A stretch of 33,188 nucleotides of DNA from Magnetococcales bacterium HCHbin5 (lineage in GTDB: Bacteria; Pseudomonadota; Magnetococcia; Magnetococcales; Magnetaquicoccaceae): contig PEAG01000040.1 of the NCBI GenBank assembly GCA_002753505.1, positions 1 to 33,188 of the forward strand, in the 5' to 3' direction. Below, one piece after another: positions 19,901 through 27,812 of the stretch (position 1 is the stretch's first letter; each line of letters opens with the position of its first letter). Below the pieces are notes generated by a model. It saw only the letters and a program-made list of their open reading frames with translations, did not search any database and was not told the origin of the DNA. The translations under genes were made by a program, and so were the position numbers.

Positions 19901-21690
19901 TGAGCCCCATCCAGCATGCCCTGGCACCGTTGCACACCCGTGGCCGGATCGAAGAGGCGTTGGGGCTGCATAAAATGAAAGAGGATCTCGCGGTGATCGA
20001 GAGCTGCCTGCTGGAGCTCTGGGATCCCACCATACCTCCGATAGGGGTGGAACCGGCGGTGGCCGGAGCGGGTTTGGGGGCTATTATCGATCTGATTCGC
20101 CGCAACAGTGCGGTGGGGCAGGAGTTTGATCTGGTTCTGTACGTCAAACAGCTTGAAATCCGCATGGCGGCCATCCATAAGCAGTTGGATACGGCCATTT
20201 ATCAGCTCAGCATGGTGGACAAGATCACAACCAACGCCCTGGGTCTGCTGGACCATGCGGTAACCCTGGTCCAGCAAATTTTTGTCAAGGATGAGGAGAC
20301 GCAAAACTTTGCCCTGCTGCCATCCCATGAAGATCAGAAAAAGTTTGATTTTCTGGAGGAGAACCGGCTTTTTTTCCGAACCGTTTTTTTGCAGGTGGAT
20401 GCGCTGCGGGCCCGGTTCAACACGCTGGACATGAGGGAGTGCCTGCTCGGGGGACACGGCATGGATCTGGCGCGGGATCTGGAAAAACAGGCCATCATGT
20501 TGCGTTATTTTCTGAAAAATGCGTTGGATTTTCTGGAGGACAAGCGGGACAGTGTCGGTCTGTCGGCAGCATTGGCGGAGTTGCAGCCCCACACCCGTCC
20601 TTCCGTTTTGCGGCAGGCTCAGCGTCCGCTTGCGGTGGCGGAAACGTTCGCTTCTGTTGCGGAGAGTCTGTCGGATACGCCACCGCCGACCGTTGTTCCC
20701 TCTGCGGAGGCGGGGTCGGAACCGTCGGAGTCGGTTGTATTGGCGCAGGTTGCGGCGGAGTCTGGCGCGGATGGGGTGGCCGCCGGGGAGCAAGCTGTCA
20801 TCCCTCCGACTGCGCCGCCCACGGTTGCAACCAGGGCGGAGGTGGATGCACAGGTGGCCGTTGTGCAGAGCTGCTGCATGGAGGCCAAAGAGGTTTTGCT
20901 GGAGATGAGTCTCTGGGAGTGGGATTTATTGAAAAAACCCATTCCCCCGCCGGAGTTGTTGCATACCATTCAGACCCGGCAGCCTGAGGTGGACAGGGCT
21001 TGTCTGACGGTGGAGGGGATTCTGGTGACGTTGGAGGGGTTGACCCGTTGGCATGATGGGGCGTTGGGGGAGATCCCCGGCGGTCATGTTGCCACCTTGC
21101 AGGCGTTGCGGTCGGAGGCGGAGGAGGCCCTGGAAAAGTTGTACACGCTGTTTGATCAGATCTCCCTGCCCCCCTTTGTGGATCGCCGCTCCAAGGTGGC
21201 TGTGAACCGCTTTTTGAAGGAAAAGGCTGAACAGCGGCGCAAAGAGGCACGCTCTGCGTCGACGCAACGGTCGGAGCGTGGCAGTCGTCGGTTGACGGAG
21301 CGGGTTGCCGTGGGGAGCCGCATGGAGGTACAGGCGGTGGAGGGGGATCTGACCATGGTGGGTGTGACCCGTGACGTCAGTGCCAAGGGGTTTTGCATGG
21401 AGGCTGATGGTGTGCCCGGCGGGATTATCTCCGGCATGGAGGTCCGTTTTAACATTTTATCCGACGCGGAGCGTACGCCCTTTTTTGGCAGGCTGTTTCG
21501 TACCAGCGGCACCTTGCTGGTGGTGCTGTTGGAGGCCGGGCATGAGGTACAGTTTATGGCCTTGATTCGGGCTGAGATCTTGCGGGGTCGGCAGGGATCG
21601 GGCATGTTGCAGTTGAATCTGGATGCCCTGACCCGGGAGGAGGGGCTGGGGGCAGAGGTGTTCGACGACCTGCAACCATCGGGGGTTTAG
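16918..21690 (+). CDS. Large membrane protein with C-terminal PilZ domain, 1590 aa
   Basis: Not a protein I can name. Predicted membrane segments lie at about 188-206, 233-251, 278-297 and 568-588. A roughly 270-residue region between segments 3 and 4 would be extracytoplasmic if the N-terminus is inside, leaving about 1000 C-terminal residues in the cytoplasm. That part is largely helical and ends in the same module as the 534-aa neighbour: ENRLFFRTVFLQVDALRARF (about 1148), a Pro/Ala/Val-rich linker, MSLWEWDLLKKPIPPPELL, and a PilZ domain (about 1453-1560) with RLTER and RDVSAKG intact for cyclic di-GMP. The GTG start at 16918 has AAGGGA 7 nt upstream. The next gene starts 12 nt after the stop. 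It may be a cyclic di-GMP-responsive membrane scaffold or sensor; function is inferred from domains only. Confidence 0.85.
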   Translation: MAELTTIRRDNPLFIRYGSLVERCFANNAPVGAPLSLFPTVGRGSKEEGGRKHLDSYADPEEMAAAQRSVDKLRAALQAELAAVADGGHNGPSVVQQLQDFRFGLQRGKEVMLEENPFYGLAGLFYRINLTALKNAFVATQREASDNPPRPITVSRSYRHIWSSDSSIASLGQKLRETVGKMGSLGKLIVGLLLFAGSTLTTAKGVIDLVQLPGFIALFGDRLAGSASESARITFAIIVGFTLSSIILDYKSRLFLGAAESGRVFRGYYVAWRRHPRWVIIAAFLTMISIWTNYDGIVLLLSKTEDLAYQWQKIEQQVGSAMGDATRRDTENPASLRDLQATLHKQAAAAILQFKKVPEDEMSGAASSGVAKMGPRYWAKRFIVEGGYLPGQNDVAKVFKGSSLVGQIDGMLRRSGLDLQQGLEEKIGRILATYDSAFQQSERAVQQKMAVLSGRMTSREYSLEGLITLFKLESYHINEGVQGIVVHLEENKEAFAKAAREINQLAESHIALLREVDKTGVATNNDYTVDINMGIPKLEAIDQLKQGSIPMAKRHNLVELKEIMLERYGVFLGGIFLFFVLFLAVFMDLSDPILYSAMVARWGRRDRHFLDENVKRFQEWEENHVHHLHRFLVRSDVLALLPKLPTPKIYLFHHRYNHFLEAVEPRVKDPASRSWWERIRFWFSGLFQGSRIDHVEGYNARQTALTRCLRDPETFAPRILNTVFPGLLEPVQIGVDHFDSVFDKIYARMKQNEREFEQALARYAPESVAPDPVALEPMAVDGESLQRLGLFRGSFQNTALYDLWSLLRSWFRLLLWQPVDAPSPTFPLTRISQIRALALSHYQSRSHISQLAEFVPSLRHFVRQRLFVIKQDLLQPIGETLAKIPNGNMLIYSFRIHELQEEYAQLERGLLELLGLSQFQGIQISEQMVHTIVEQSGVDEIAGIYLRGDLQEEILEKRIGKLEFRLARAYKLIRDLVEGQDTLIFTLTRIRREYLSPIQHALAPLHTRGRIEEALGLHKMKEDLAVIESCLLELWDPTIPPIGVEPAVAGAGLGAIIDLIRRNSAVGQEFDLVLYVKQLEIRMAAIHKQLDTAIYQLSMVDKITTNALGLLDHAVTLVQQIFVKDEETQNFALLPSHEDQKKFDFLEENRLFFRTVFLQVDALRARFNTLDMRECLLGGHGMDLARDLEKQAIMLRYFLKNALDFLEDKRDSVGLSAALAELQPHTRPSVLRQAQRPLAVAETFASVAESLSDTPPPTVVPSAEAGSEPSESVVLAQVAAESGADGVAAGEQAVIPPTAPPTVATRAEVDAQVAVVQSCCMEAKEVLLEMSLWEWDLLKKPIPPPELLHTIQTRQPEVDRACLTVEGILVTLEGLTRWHDGALGEIPGGHVATLQALRSEAEEALEKLYTLFDQISLPPFVDRRSKVAVNRFLKEKAEQRRKEARSASTQRSERGSRRLTERVAVGSRMEVQAVEGDLTMVGVTRDVSAKGFCMEADGVPGGIISGMEVRFNILSDAERTPFFGRLFRTSGTLLVVLLEAGHEVQFMALIRAEILRGRQGSGMLQLNLDALTREEGLGAEVFDDLQPSGV

Positions 21691-21702
21691 GGGGAGGGCA
21701 GG

Positions 21703-22137
21703 ATGGAAAATCTGGTTACCGCAGAGGAGTTGATCAACTTTTTGGCTACCGTGGAGGGGTTGAAGGAGATTCCAACCGAAGATTTGGATGCGTTTGTCGT
21801 GCCGCTCATCAGCATTGCCACCTATGAGACGGGTCAGTCCATCATTGCCCGTGGGAGCATGGGCAGCCACCTTTTTATCCTGTATGAGGGGCAAATACGC
21901 GCCAACGTGTCGTATCCCGATGGCAAGAGTCGGCATTTTATCATGGAAAAGGGCTCTATTGTGGGTGAAATGTCTTTGGTTTCCAATCTTCCGGCCCGGG
22001 CTGATGTGGTGGCTGACAAGCCTTCCACCTTGTTGTTGCTTGACATAGAGACCTGTCAATCCCTGATGGTCAATCTGTGGCGGGTGACCAGGGCCTTTGC
22101 GGGTCTTATTGGTAGGCGGATGGCCAATCAGGCCTGA
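21703..22137 (+). CDS. Small cyclic nucleotide-binding domain protein
   Basis: A 144-aa protein that is essentially one CRP/CAP-type cyclic nucleotide-binding domain (about 25-125). GSHLFILYEGQIRANVSY is the beta-roll, and GEMSLVSNLPARADVVA is the phosphate-binding cassette with the E and R normally used to hold the nucleotide. No DNA-binding helix-turn-helix, kinase or membrane segment follows, so it would act through protein contacts. ATG 21703 has a purine-rich GGGGGAGGGCAGG region upstream. It sits 12 nt after the 1590-aa PilZ gene and is probably co-transcribed with it, bringing a second type of nucleotide input to the same locus. Confidence 0.87.
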   Translation: MENLVTAEELINFLATVEGLKEIPTEDLDAFVVPLISIATYETGQSIIARGSMGSHLFILYEGQIRANVSYPDGKSRHFIMEKGSIVGEMSLVSNLPARADVVADKPSTLLLLDIETCQSLMVNLWRVTRAFAGLIGRRMANQA

Positions 22138-22151
22138 TGGAGAAGATACCG

Positions 22152-22183
22152 GGGGGTGAGGAGCGTCACGCTCCCCAACCCCC
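22152..22183 (+). terminator. Hairpin after the cyclic nucleotide-binding gene
   Basis: GGGGGTGAGGAGCGT (22152-22166) and ACGCTCCCCAACCCCC (22168-22183) form an inverted repeat with small mismatches. The GGAGCGTCACGCTCC core is that of the window-wide hairpin family. It begins 14 nt after the stop codon and is followed by an A-rich stretch rather than a U-tract. Bases 22184-22385 hold an AT-rich segment (22220-22258) that could contain a promoter for the next gene, but I see no clear boxes. Confidence 0.5.
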
Positions 22184-22385
22184 TGACATTGTGAAAAAAG
22201 GGTAAAAGACGTGTCCGTTTTTATTGAACGGTAAAAAAACGGTTTCGATAATTTTAGCATGATTTTTGCTTTCCAACCCCCAGTGGGTTGATTTTTTTGA
22301 TCATCATGCGGCCATCTACGGGGTGCTGCAAGAAAATCGTGACACGATCCCTGTCGGTGTGTCCAATACTTTGACGGAGAGCCGT

Positions 22386-25300
22386 ATGCTGGACTGGACT
22401 CTACAGTTGTTGAATCATGCCTGGGCACCCTGGGTTGTTGCCGGCTTGCTGCTGGTGTGGGGGGCCGGACACTGGGTTGCCTTGCAAGGCAACTTTTTTC
22501 GCCCATTGCACCAACAGTTGCTGGAGATGCGGCGGCAGTTGGAGGAGACGCCGGAGGATCCGATCGCCTTTGCCGGCCGATTTCTGGATATAGGGGAACC
22601 TTTGACCCGACTGCATCTGCTGGCTCCCGCCTGGTCCCTCTTCAGCAAAAGCCTGGTGGTCTCTCCGGTTCGTGGTGTTCCGCTGTATGGCAGCCGGGAG
22701 CCGCGCCATTTTTTTAACGTGGATGGCCTGATGGGGCGGGAGGCGGCTCACTATTACTACCGCACAATTCCCAACATGCTGTTGGGGATTGGGGTGTTGG
22801 TGACCCTGATCGGTCTGGTGGCAGCGATCCATTTTACCATTCAGGGGATGGACAGCGGGGATCTGTATGCAACCCAGAGTGCCTTGATGGGGCTGTTGAA
22901 CGCGGCTTCGATCAAGTTTCTCACCTCCATTGTCGGTCTTGCGGTGGCGATGCTCTTTTCCTGGGAAGAGAAGCGGCAGCGGCATCGGCTGGAGCGGGAT
23001 GTGGAGCAGATTTGCCAGTTGTTGCAAGAGCGGATGGCATGGACCGCGGACGATCAGGTGGGGCGGGATCAGCTGCAGGCGACCCAAGCCCAATCCCGCC
23101 ATCTGCAGGAGATTGCCGACCGTCTGCATCAGGTGATTACCCAACCCAGTTTTCAGGCCAATGCGGGCAAATCCAGCGGGGAGCCCCTGTTGACCGAGGG
23201 GATTGCGGAACGGTTGGCCAGCCAGTTTGATGCCAGCATGGCGCAGCTGCGGCAGACGGTGTTGGCGTTGGGGGAGAGCATTAAAAAGCTGCCGTTATCG
23301 GAGCCACCGTCGTCGCCGGCTGCCGGGGTGGTTCAAAACGAGGTGTTGGAACGGTTGTCCGCCCAACTGGGGGCGCAGGTGGCGGCATTGACGGCCCATG
23401 CAGAGAGCCAGTCGGTGGCCCAGACCGCGTTGTTGGAGCGATTGGCCGCCCGGATGGAGCAGAGTGTGGCCGCTGTGGTGGCCAAGGCGGCGACGGTTGG
23501 GGTGGGGGTTGCCGACCTGGAGCCGTTGCTGAACCGTATGCAGCAGGATGGCGAGCGGTTGTTGCAGGCCAACGAAGCGGCCATGGGCAGAATCCTGGCG
23601 GCGGTGGGCCAGCAGGTGGCGGGTTTGCAGACGGAGAGCTCGCTGGCTCTGTTGCGACCGGATGAACGGAGTCAGCTGGTTGAGAGCGTGGTCTCCCGCA
23701 TGGAGCGGGCGATGGCACTTGTGGGGGACGCGGGCCTGTCGCCTTTCCACCGGATTGCCGGTCAGTTGGAGCGGGCGATCACCCGGCTGGATGATCGGGT
23801 AAACCCGGTGGGTGTGGCGGATATGGCTTCCCTTGTGCTGGCCTTGCGGGCGGAAGGGGAGCGGATGCATGCGGCCCATACCGAGATGATGGAGACGTTG
23901 CGTTCGACCTGGTCCGCTGGTCCGGGTGGCGGGGCGTCTCAACTCTCTGCGGCGGGCTTGCAGACCGAATGGTTGGCACAGATTGCCCAGCAGATGGAGG
24001 AGAGCATAACCGCTTTGGTGGCCAAGGTGGGTACTGGTATGGGGGTTCCGGATCTGGAACCGTTACTGAGCCGCATGCAACAGGATGGGGAGCGTCTGCT
24101 GCAGGCCAATGAGGCGGCCATGGGGCGGTTGGTGGCGGTGATTGGGCAGCAGATTGGGGCTTTACAGACCGATGCGACCCTGGCGGCATTGCGGCCGGAT
24201 GAGCGGAGTCAGCTGGTTGAGACCGCAGTGGCTCGCATGGAGCAGGCGATGGCCCATGTGGGGGATGCGACCTTGTCGCCGTTCCATCGGATTGCCGGGC
24301 AGTTGGAACATGCGGTAATCCTGCTGAATGATCGATTGGCTTCGGCGGCTGCCCCGGCGGCGGATGTGACGCCGCTGGTGGCGGCCTTGCGGGCGGAGGG
24401 GGAGCGGATGCAGGCGGCCCACGCCAGCGCGATGGCGGGGCTGTTGTCGGCCTTGTCCCACCGGAGTCAGGAGAGTGGCCACCCGGCCGCTGTCGATGAC
24501 TTGCCTGGTCTGATGGAACGGATGGGTTTTCAGATCGAGAATGCCATCGCCTCGTTGGGGGAAAAGATGGAGGCATCCTTTTCCCATGCAGGTTTGGAGC
24601 GGTTGGCGCATACAGTGCGTCAGGAGGGGGCCCAGCTGGTTCGTGCCAATGAGGTGGCGATGCAAAACCTGTTGGAGCTGGTGAGCCAGCGATTGGCCGA
24701 TGCGACGGCGACGGCCACTCTGTCCGAGTTGCAGCCTGCGGAGCGGGAAGGGTTGTTGGAGCGGGTGGCTGCGCGGATGGAGCGGGCAGTGGCCAGCCTG
24801 GGAGAGGTGGGGTTGGCTCCCTTCTTTGACAGTATACGGCGGGAGATGGAGCAGATTCCCGGGGTTGGTTCGTCGGCTCTCAACGAGACGTTGCAGGGCA
24901 GTTTTGCCCGTATCACCCAACAATTGGACAGTGTGACCGCCGCTTTGGAGAGCAAGGTGTGGGCGGCGGAGACGGTGCCGGATATGGGCCAGTTGGTGAA
25001 GGCCATTCGCGGTGAGGGGGAGCGGTTGTTGCAGGCCAATGCGCAGGCGGTTGATCGGCTTTTTGCCGAGCTGAGTCAGAGGAGTGGGATGGGGGGATCG
25101 GCTGGCGAGGAGAGGCAGGCGGCTGTTCTCAATCGGATCGCCGACCAGATGGCTGCCCTGCATCAGGTGTTGACGGAGAGGTCGGCGTGGACGGAAACAT
25201 CGGTGGTCTCCTCTGCTTTGTTGCCCGACATGGAGAGCCTGGTTGCCCGTATTCAGCGGGAGGGTGAGCGGTTGGTGCAGGCCAATGAGCGTGCCATGGC

Positions 25301-27242
25301 GGGGTTGTTGAGTGAGGTGGCGCGGCGTTTTGCGGCTGTTTCCGCCACGACGGCGTTGGCGGAGTTGCATCCGGTGGAGCGGTCGGAGTTGCTGGACGGG
25401 GTGGCTGTGCGGATGGAGCGGGCTGTTGCCAGTCTGGGTGAGCTGGGCTTGACGCCGTTTTTTGATGGGATGCGCCATGAAATTGGCCAGTTGATCAAGG
25501 CCAACCAGCAGGCGGTGACCGAGTTGGTGCATGAGATCAACCAGCGCAGCCGGGAGCAGGGCAGTCAGGAGGCTCAGTTGTTGGAGAGTGTGGTTGCCCA
25601 GGTGGGTCAGACCATCACCCGGATGGGGGAAAAGTTTGCAGCGGCGGTGCCTCAGACGGCCACCCTCATGTCGGAGGAGATTGGCCAACTCATTCGCAGG
25701 GAGGGGGAGCGGTTGCAGGGGACGCATCAGCAGTTGCTGGGGCAGTTGGAGCGGTTGTTGAGCCAGTTGGCTGCTGGTCACTCTGCGGCGGTCTCTGCTG
25801 CGCCGGTTGCGGTGGGGGAGGTGGTTGCCGTGTTGGACGAGCAGAGCATGCAGCCGTTGCTGGATGGTTGGCGTCGGGAGGGGGAGCGGTTGGTGTTGGC
25901 CAGTGAAGCGGCCTTTGAGCGGTTGCTGGAGGAGTTGGGGCAGCAGTTCGCCCAACTGCGCAGTGGCGAGGGGGTCGCCTTGTTGGAGCAGGTTTCCAGC
26001 CAGTTGCACCGTTCCGTGCAGGCAGTGCGGGAGCCGGCGGCGGAGTTGGAGGCGGAGGGGGTTGATGCGGAGGGGATGATAGCGGAGGGTACGGCGGTTA
26101 CGGTGGGGAGCCATGAGTCGTTGCGACCTGTTTTGTTGGAGATGAATCGCATTATTTCCCAGCAGCGGCGCGAGGAGCGGCGATTGTTGAAGCAGGTGGT
26201 CAATGAGGTCAACCGTTCGGTGGCGGCGTTGGATGCCAAGATTGGTCGTGCCACCCCGTTGAACATGAAGACGCTGGTAAGCACGGTACAGGATCAGGGG
26301 GAGCGGTTGTTTGCCACGGTCAACACCTTGGCACCTGCGCTGGCTGAGATGACCCAGTTGATTGCCCGGCAGCGGGGGGAGGAGATGCAGCTGTTGGAGC
26401 GGGTGGCCACGGAGGTGAACCGTTCGGTGGCGGCGTTGGATGCCAGGATTGGCCGTGCCACGCCGTTGCAGCTGAAGAGTTTGCTGGATACGGTGCAGGG
26501 TCAGGGGGAAAGGTTGTGGGCGGGGAGTCAGGAGATTGTGCGGGAGTTGCGTTCCACGCGGGCGGTATTGCAGCCGGGCGGTCGTCGGGTAGAGTCGGGT
26601 GGTGCTGCTTCGGCTGCTGCTGATACCCGGGGTGCTGAAGCAGAGGAGGTTGTTGCGCCGGTTGCTGTGGTATCGACCGATCTGCCTGCGGGCATGGAGG
26701 GGGTGCATCGTTTGTTGGAGGCGTTATCGCAGCCTGCTGCTGTTGGGGTATCGGCGTCGGTTACCGTTGCGGAGCGGGGTTCTGCGGCTTTGGATCAGGG
26801 GGTTGCGCCGGTTGAGTCGGGTTTGTTGTTGGCTTATGAGTCTGCTTTCCGTTCGGATGGGGTGGTTCGTACGGACTCCTCTTCCTGGGTAGCGGCCAAG
26901 GTTGAGGGCAGTCTGCCTTCTGTTCCGAAGGTCAAGCCGGCGGTGGCGTCGTTTGTGCGTCTGTTGCCGGAGATGGTGGGGCGGACGCGGGCTCCGTTGC
27001 GGCTGCCGTCTCGTGAGGAGGCCAAGCCTTTGGTGGTTGTTGCGGCCGAGCAGGGGGGGCGTTCGGGGTCAGAGGTGGGTGGTCCGGTGGGGGATCTGGC
27101 GGTGCGTCCGTTGGTGCCCACCTTGTTGCAGGAGTTTGGCAGCAAGAAAAACCGTTCCTGGCAGCCCTTCACTGTTTTTGTCGAGCGGCAGACCTCGGAC
27201 TCCTATGACAGTCAGAAGCGGTTTTCGTTGTTCAAGGGCTAG
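22386..27242 (+). CDS. ZorA/MotA/ExbB-like membrane protein with giant repetitive tail
   Basis: A ~1618-aa protein. The N-terminal head has three predicted membrane segments: about 15-33 (WVVAGLLLVWGAGHWVAL), 129-149 (NMLLGIGVLVTLIGLVAAIH) and 175-192 (KFLTSIVGLAVAMLFSW). The middle stretch FFNVDGLMG...IPNMLLGIG and the LLNAASIKFLTSIVGL run resemble ZorA, the MotA/ExbB-type ion-channel subunit of Zorya anti-phage systems. Polar Thr/Ser lie in segments 2 and 3, where that family carries them. Residues 193 onward form a Gln/Glu/Ala/Leu-rich, presumably helical and cytoplasmic tail made of repeats around LLxRMQQDGERLLQANEAAM. ATG 22386 has GGAGAG close upstream; an in-frame TTG at 22266 would add 40 residues. 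No ZorB/MotB/TolR-type gene with an OmpA domain is nearby. It ends the FHA-PilZ-PilZ-cNMP gene block. Confidence 0.78.
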   Translation: MLDWTLQLLNHAWAPWVVAGLLLVWGAGHWVALQGNFFRPLHQQLLEMRRQLEETPEDPIAFAGRFLDIGEPLTRLHLLAPAWSLFSKSLVVSPVRGVPLYGSREPRHFFNVDGLMGREAAHYYYRTIPNMLLGIGVLVTLIGLVAAIHFTIQGMDSGDLYATQSALMGLLNAASIKFLTSIVGLAVAMLFSWEEKRQRHRLERDVEQICQLLQERMAWTADDQVGRDQLQATQAQSRHLQEIADRLHQVITQPSFQANAGKSSGEPLLTEGIAERLASQFDASMAQLRQTVLALGESIKKLPLSEPPSSPAAGVVQNEVLERLSAQLGAQVAALTAHAESQSVAQTALLERLAARMEQSVAAVVAKAATVGVGVADLEPLLNRMQQDGERLLQANEAAMGRILAAVGQQVAGLQTESSLALLRPDERSQLVESVVSRMERAMALVGDAGLSPFHRIAGQLERAITRLDDRVNPVGVADMASLVLALRAEGERMHAAHTEMMETLRSTWSAGPGGGASQLSAAGLQTEWLAQIAQQMEESITALVAKVGTGMGVPDLEPLLSRMQQDGERLLQANEAAMGRLVAVIGQQIGALQTDATLAALRPDERSQLVETAVARMEQAMAHVGDATLSPFHRIAGQLEHAVILLNDRLASAAAPAADVTPLVAALRAEGERMQAAHASAMAGLLSALSHRSQESGHPAAVDDLPGLMERMGFQIENAIASLGEKMEASFSHAGLERLAHTVRQEGAQLVRANEVAMQNLLELVSQRLADATATATLSELQPAEREGLLERVAARMERAVASLGEVGLAPFFDSIRREMEQIPGVGSSALNETLQGSFARITQQLDSVTAALESKVWAAETVPDMGQLVKAIRGEGERLLQANAQAVDRLFAELSQRSGMGGSAGEERQAAVLNRIADQMAALHQVLTERSAWTETSVVSSALLPDMESLVARIQREGERLVQANERAMAGLLSEVARRFAAVSATTALAELHPVERSELLDGVAVRMERAVASLGELGLTPFFDGMRHEIGQLIKANQQAVTELVHEINQRSREQGSQEAQLLESVVAQVGQTITRMGEKFAAAVPQTATLMSEEIGQLIRREGERLQGTHQQLLGQLERLLSQLAAGHSAAVSAAPVAVGEVVAVLDEQSMQPLLDGWRREGERLVLASEAAFERLLEELGQQFAQLRSGEGVALLEQVSSQLHRSVQAVREPAAELEAEGVDAEGMIAEGTAVTVGSHESLRPVLLEMNRIISQQRREERRLLKQVVNEVNRSVAALDAKIGRATPLNMKTLVSTVQDQGERLFATVNTLAPALAEMTQLIARQRGEEMQLLERVATEVNRSVAALDARIGRATPLQLKSLLDTVQGQGERLWAGSQEIVRELRSTRAVLQPGGRRVESGGAASAAADTRGAEAEEVVAPVAVVSTDLPAGMEGVHRLLEALSQPAAVGVSASVTVAERGSAALDQGVAPVESGLLLAYESAFRSDGVVRTDSSSWVAAKVEGSLPSVPKVKPAVASFVRLLPEMVGRTRAPLRLPSREEAKPLVVVAAEQGGRSGSEVGGPVGDLAVRPLVPTLLQEFGSKKNRSWQPFTVFVERQTSDSYDSQKRFSLFKG
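23461..24540 (+). repeat. ~540-bp in-gene tandem duplication in the tail region
   Basis: Two consecutive segments of the ZorA-like gene, starting at 23461 and 24001, share clear nucleotide similarity (for example GGTGGCCAAGG and CTGCAGGCCAA-type blocks). They encode near-identical protein: DLEPLLNRMQQDGERLLQAN versus DLEPLLSRMQQDGERLLQAN, then RPDERSQLVE and LSPFHRIAGQLE in both. More diverged copies of the same unit follow to about 25900. A separate pair near 26210 and 26410 encodes EVNRSVAALDA-IGRATPL twice. Confidence 0.85.
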
Positions 27243-27254
27243 CAACTCTGCTTT

Positions 27255-27297
27255 TTTAAAACGATTGCAGGGGCCTGACTGCGTGCGGTCTTCCCTG
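27255..27297 (+). repeat. Truncated hairpin repeat unit
   Basis: TTTAAAACGATTGCAGGGG followed directly by GCGTGCGGTCTTCCCTGTAA, as if a ~91-bp unit had lost its central hairpin. It is in tandem with the full composite element that starts at 27298 and begins about 13 nt after the stop codon of the ZorA-like gene. Confidence 0.65.
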
Positions 27298-27720
27298 TAA
27301 ACGATTGCAGGGGTCCGGGGACCGTCACGGTCCCCGGTGGGGTGCAGGGGCAAAGCCCCTGCTGAATGGCGCGTTTTCCCAAAGCAAATTTTCGCAGAAA
27401 ATTTGCGCAACGCGCCCAAAACCGCCCCGCAGGGGCGACCTTGGGAGGGCGGTAGCCCGACTCGCACGGTTATGTGATCGAAAATGTTTGGATAAGAAAG
27501 CAGAAGGTTCGGATATTCAGGTTTTTTTCTGATACAAGGCCAGGAATGTTTTTTTCCAAGCCAAGCCCAATTTGGCCAGCGTTCAGTCGGGCTGCCGCCC
27601 TCCAGCAGTGCCCCTGCGGGGCGTTTTGGGCGCAGCGCGCCCGTTACATGCAGGGGCTTTGCCCCTGCACCCCACCGGGGAGCGTGACGCTCCCCGGACC
27701 CCTGCAATCGTTTTAAAAGA
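27298..27720 (-). mobile_element. Composite inverted-repeat element, copy 2
   Basis: Second full copy of the element at 4894-5430, in opposite orientation. Its reverse complement matches copy 1 from end to end: outer hairpin unit, GC-rich arm, the central AAAAAAA-CCTGGCCTTGT-type segment, ATATCCGAAC, ATCCAAACATTTT, CATAACCGTGCGAG and the opposite arm. It lacks the extra left-arm hairpin and the 15-bp tandem array, which explains its shorter length (423 versus 537 bp). No transposase or other gene lies inside, so any movement would need an enzyme from elsewhere. Confidence 0.75.
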
Positions 27721-27734
27721 AAAGAGCATGGGCA

Positions 27735-27790
27735 GCGTTGGCGCGCCCCTGCACCCCACTGGGGAGCATGACGCTCTCCATACCCCTTTG
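27735..27790 (-). repeat. Partial hairpin repeat unit
   Basis: CCCCTGCACCCCACTGGGG, then AGCATGACGCTCTCC and ATACCCCT: a decayed copy of the hairpin unit with mismatches in the central stem. It ends about 23 bp before the PAP2 phosphatase start codon. Confidence 0.65.
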
Positions 27791-27812
27791 ATGTATCGGC
27801 TGGAACTACCCT

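Noticed and set aside
24162-26708. 848-codon open frame on the minus strand opposite the ZorA-like tail
   Set aside because: The Gln/Leu/Arg-rich translation mirrors the TTG/CAG/GAG-rich repeats of the sense gene; it has no plausible start context or domain.
14370-27242. Canonical Zorya type I or II defence locus
   Set aside because: Only a ZorA-like protein is present; no OmpA-domain ZorB, ZorC, ZorD helicase or ZorE nuclease is seen in the window.
27305-27716. Short open frames inside the composite repeats
   Set aside because: The same peptides (such as MQGSGDRHGPRWGAGAKPL) appear at each repeat in several frames; they follow from repeat DNA, not from genes.
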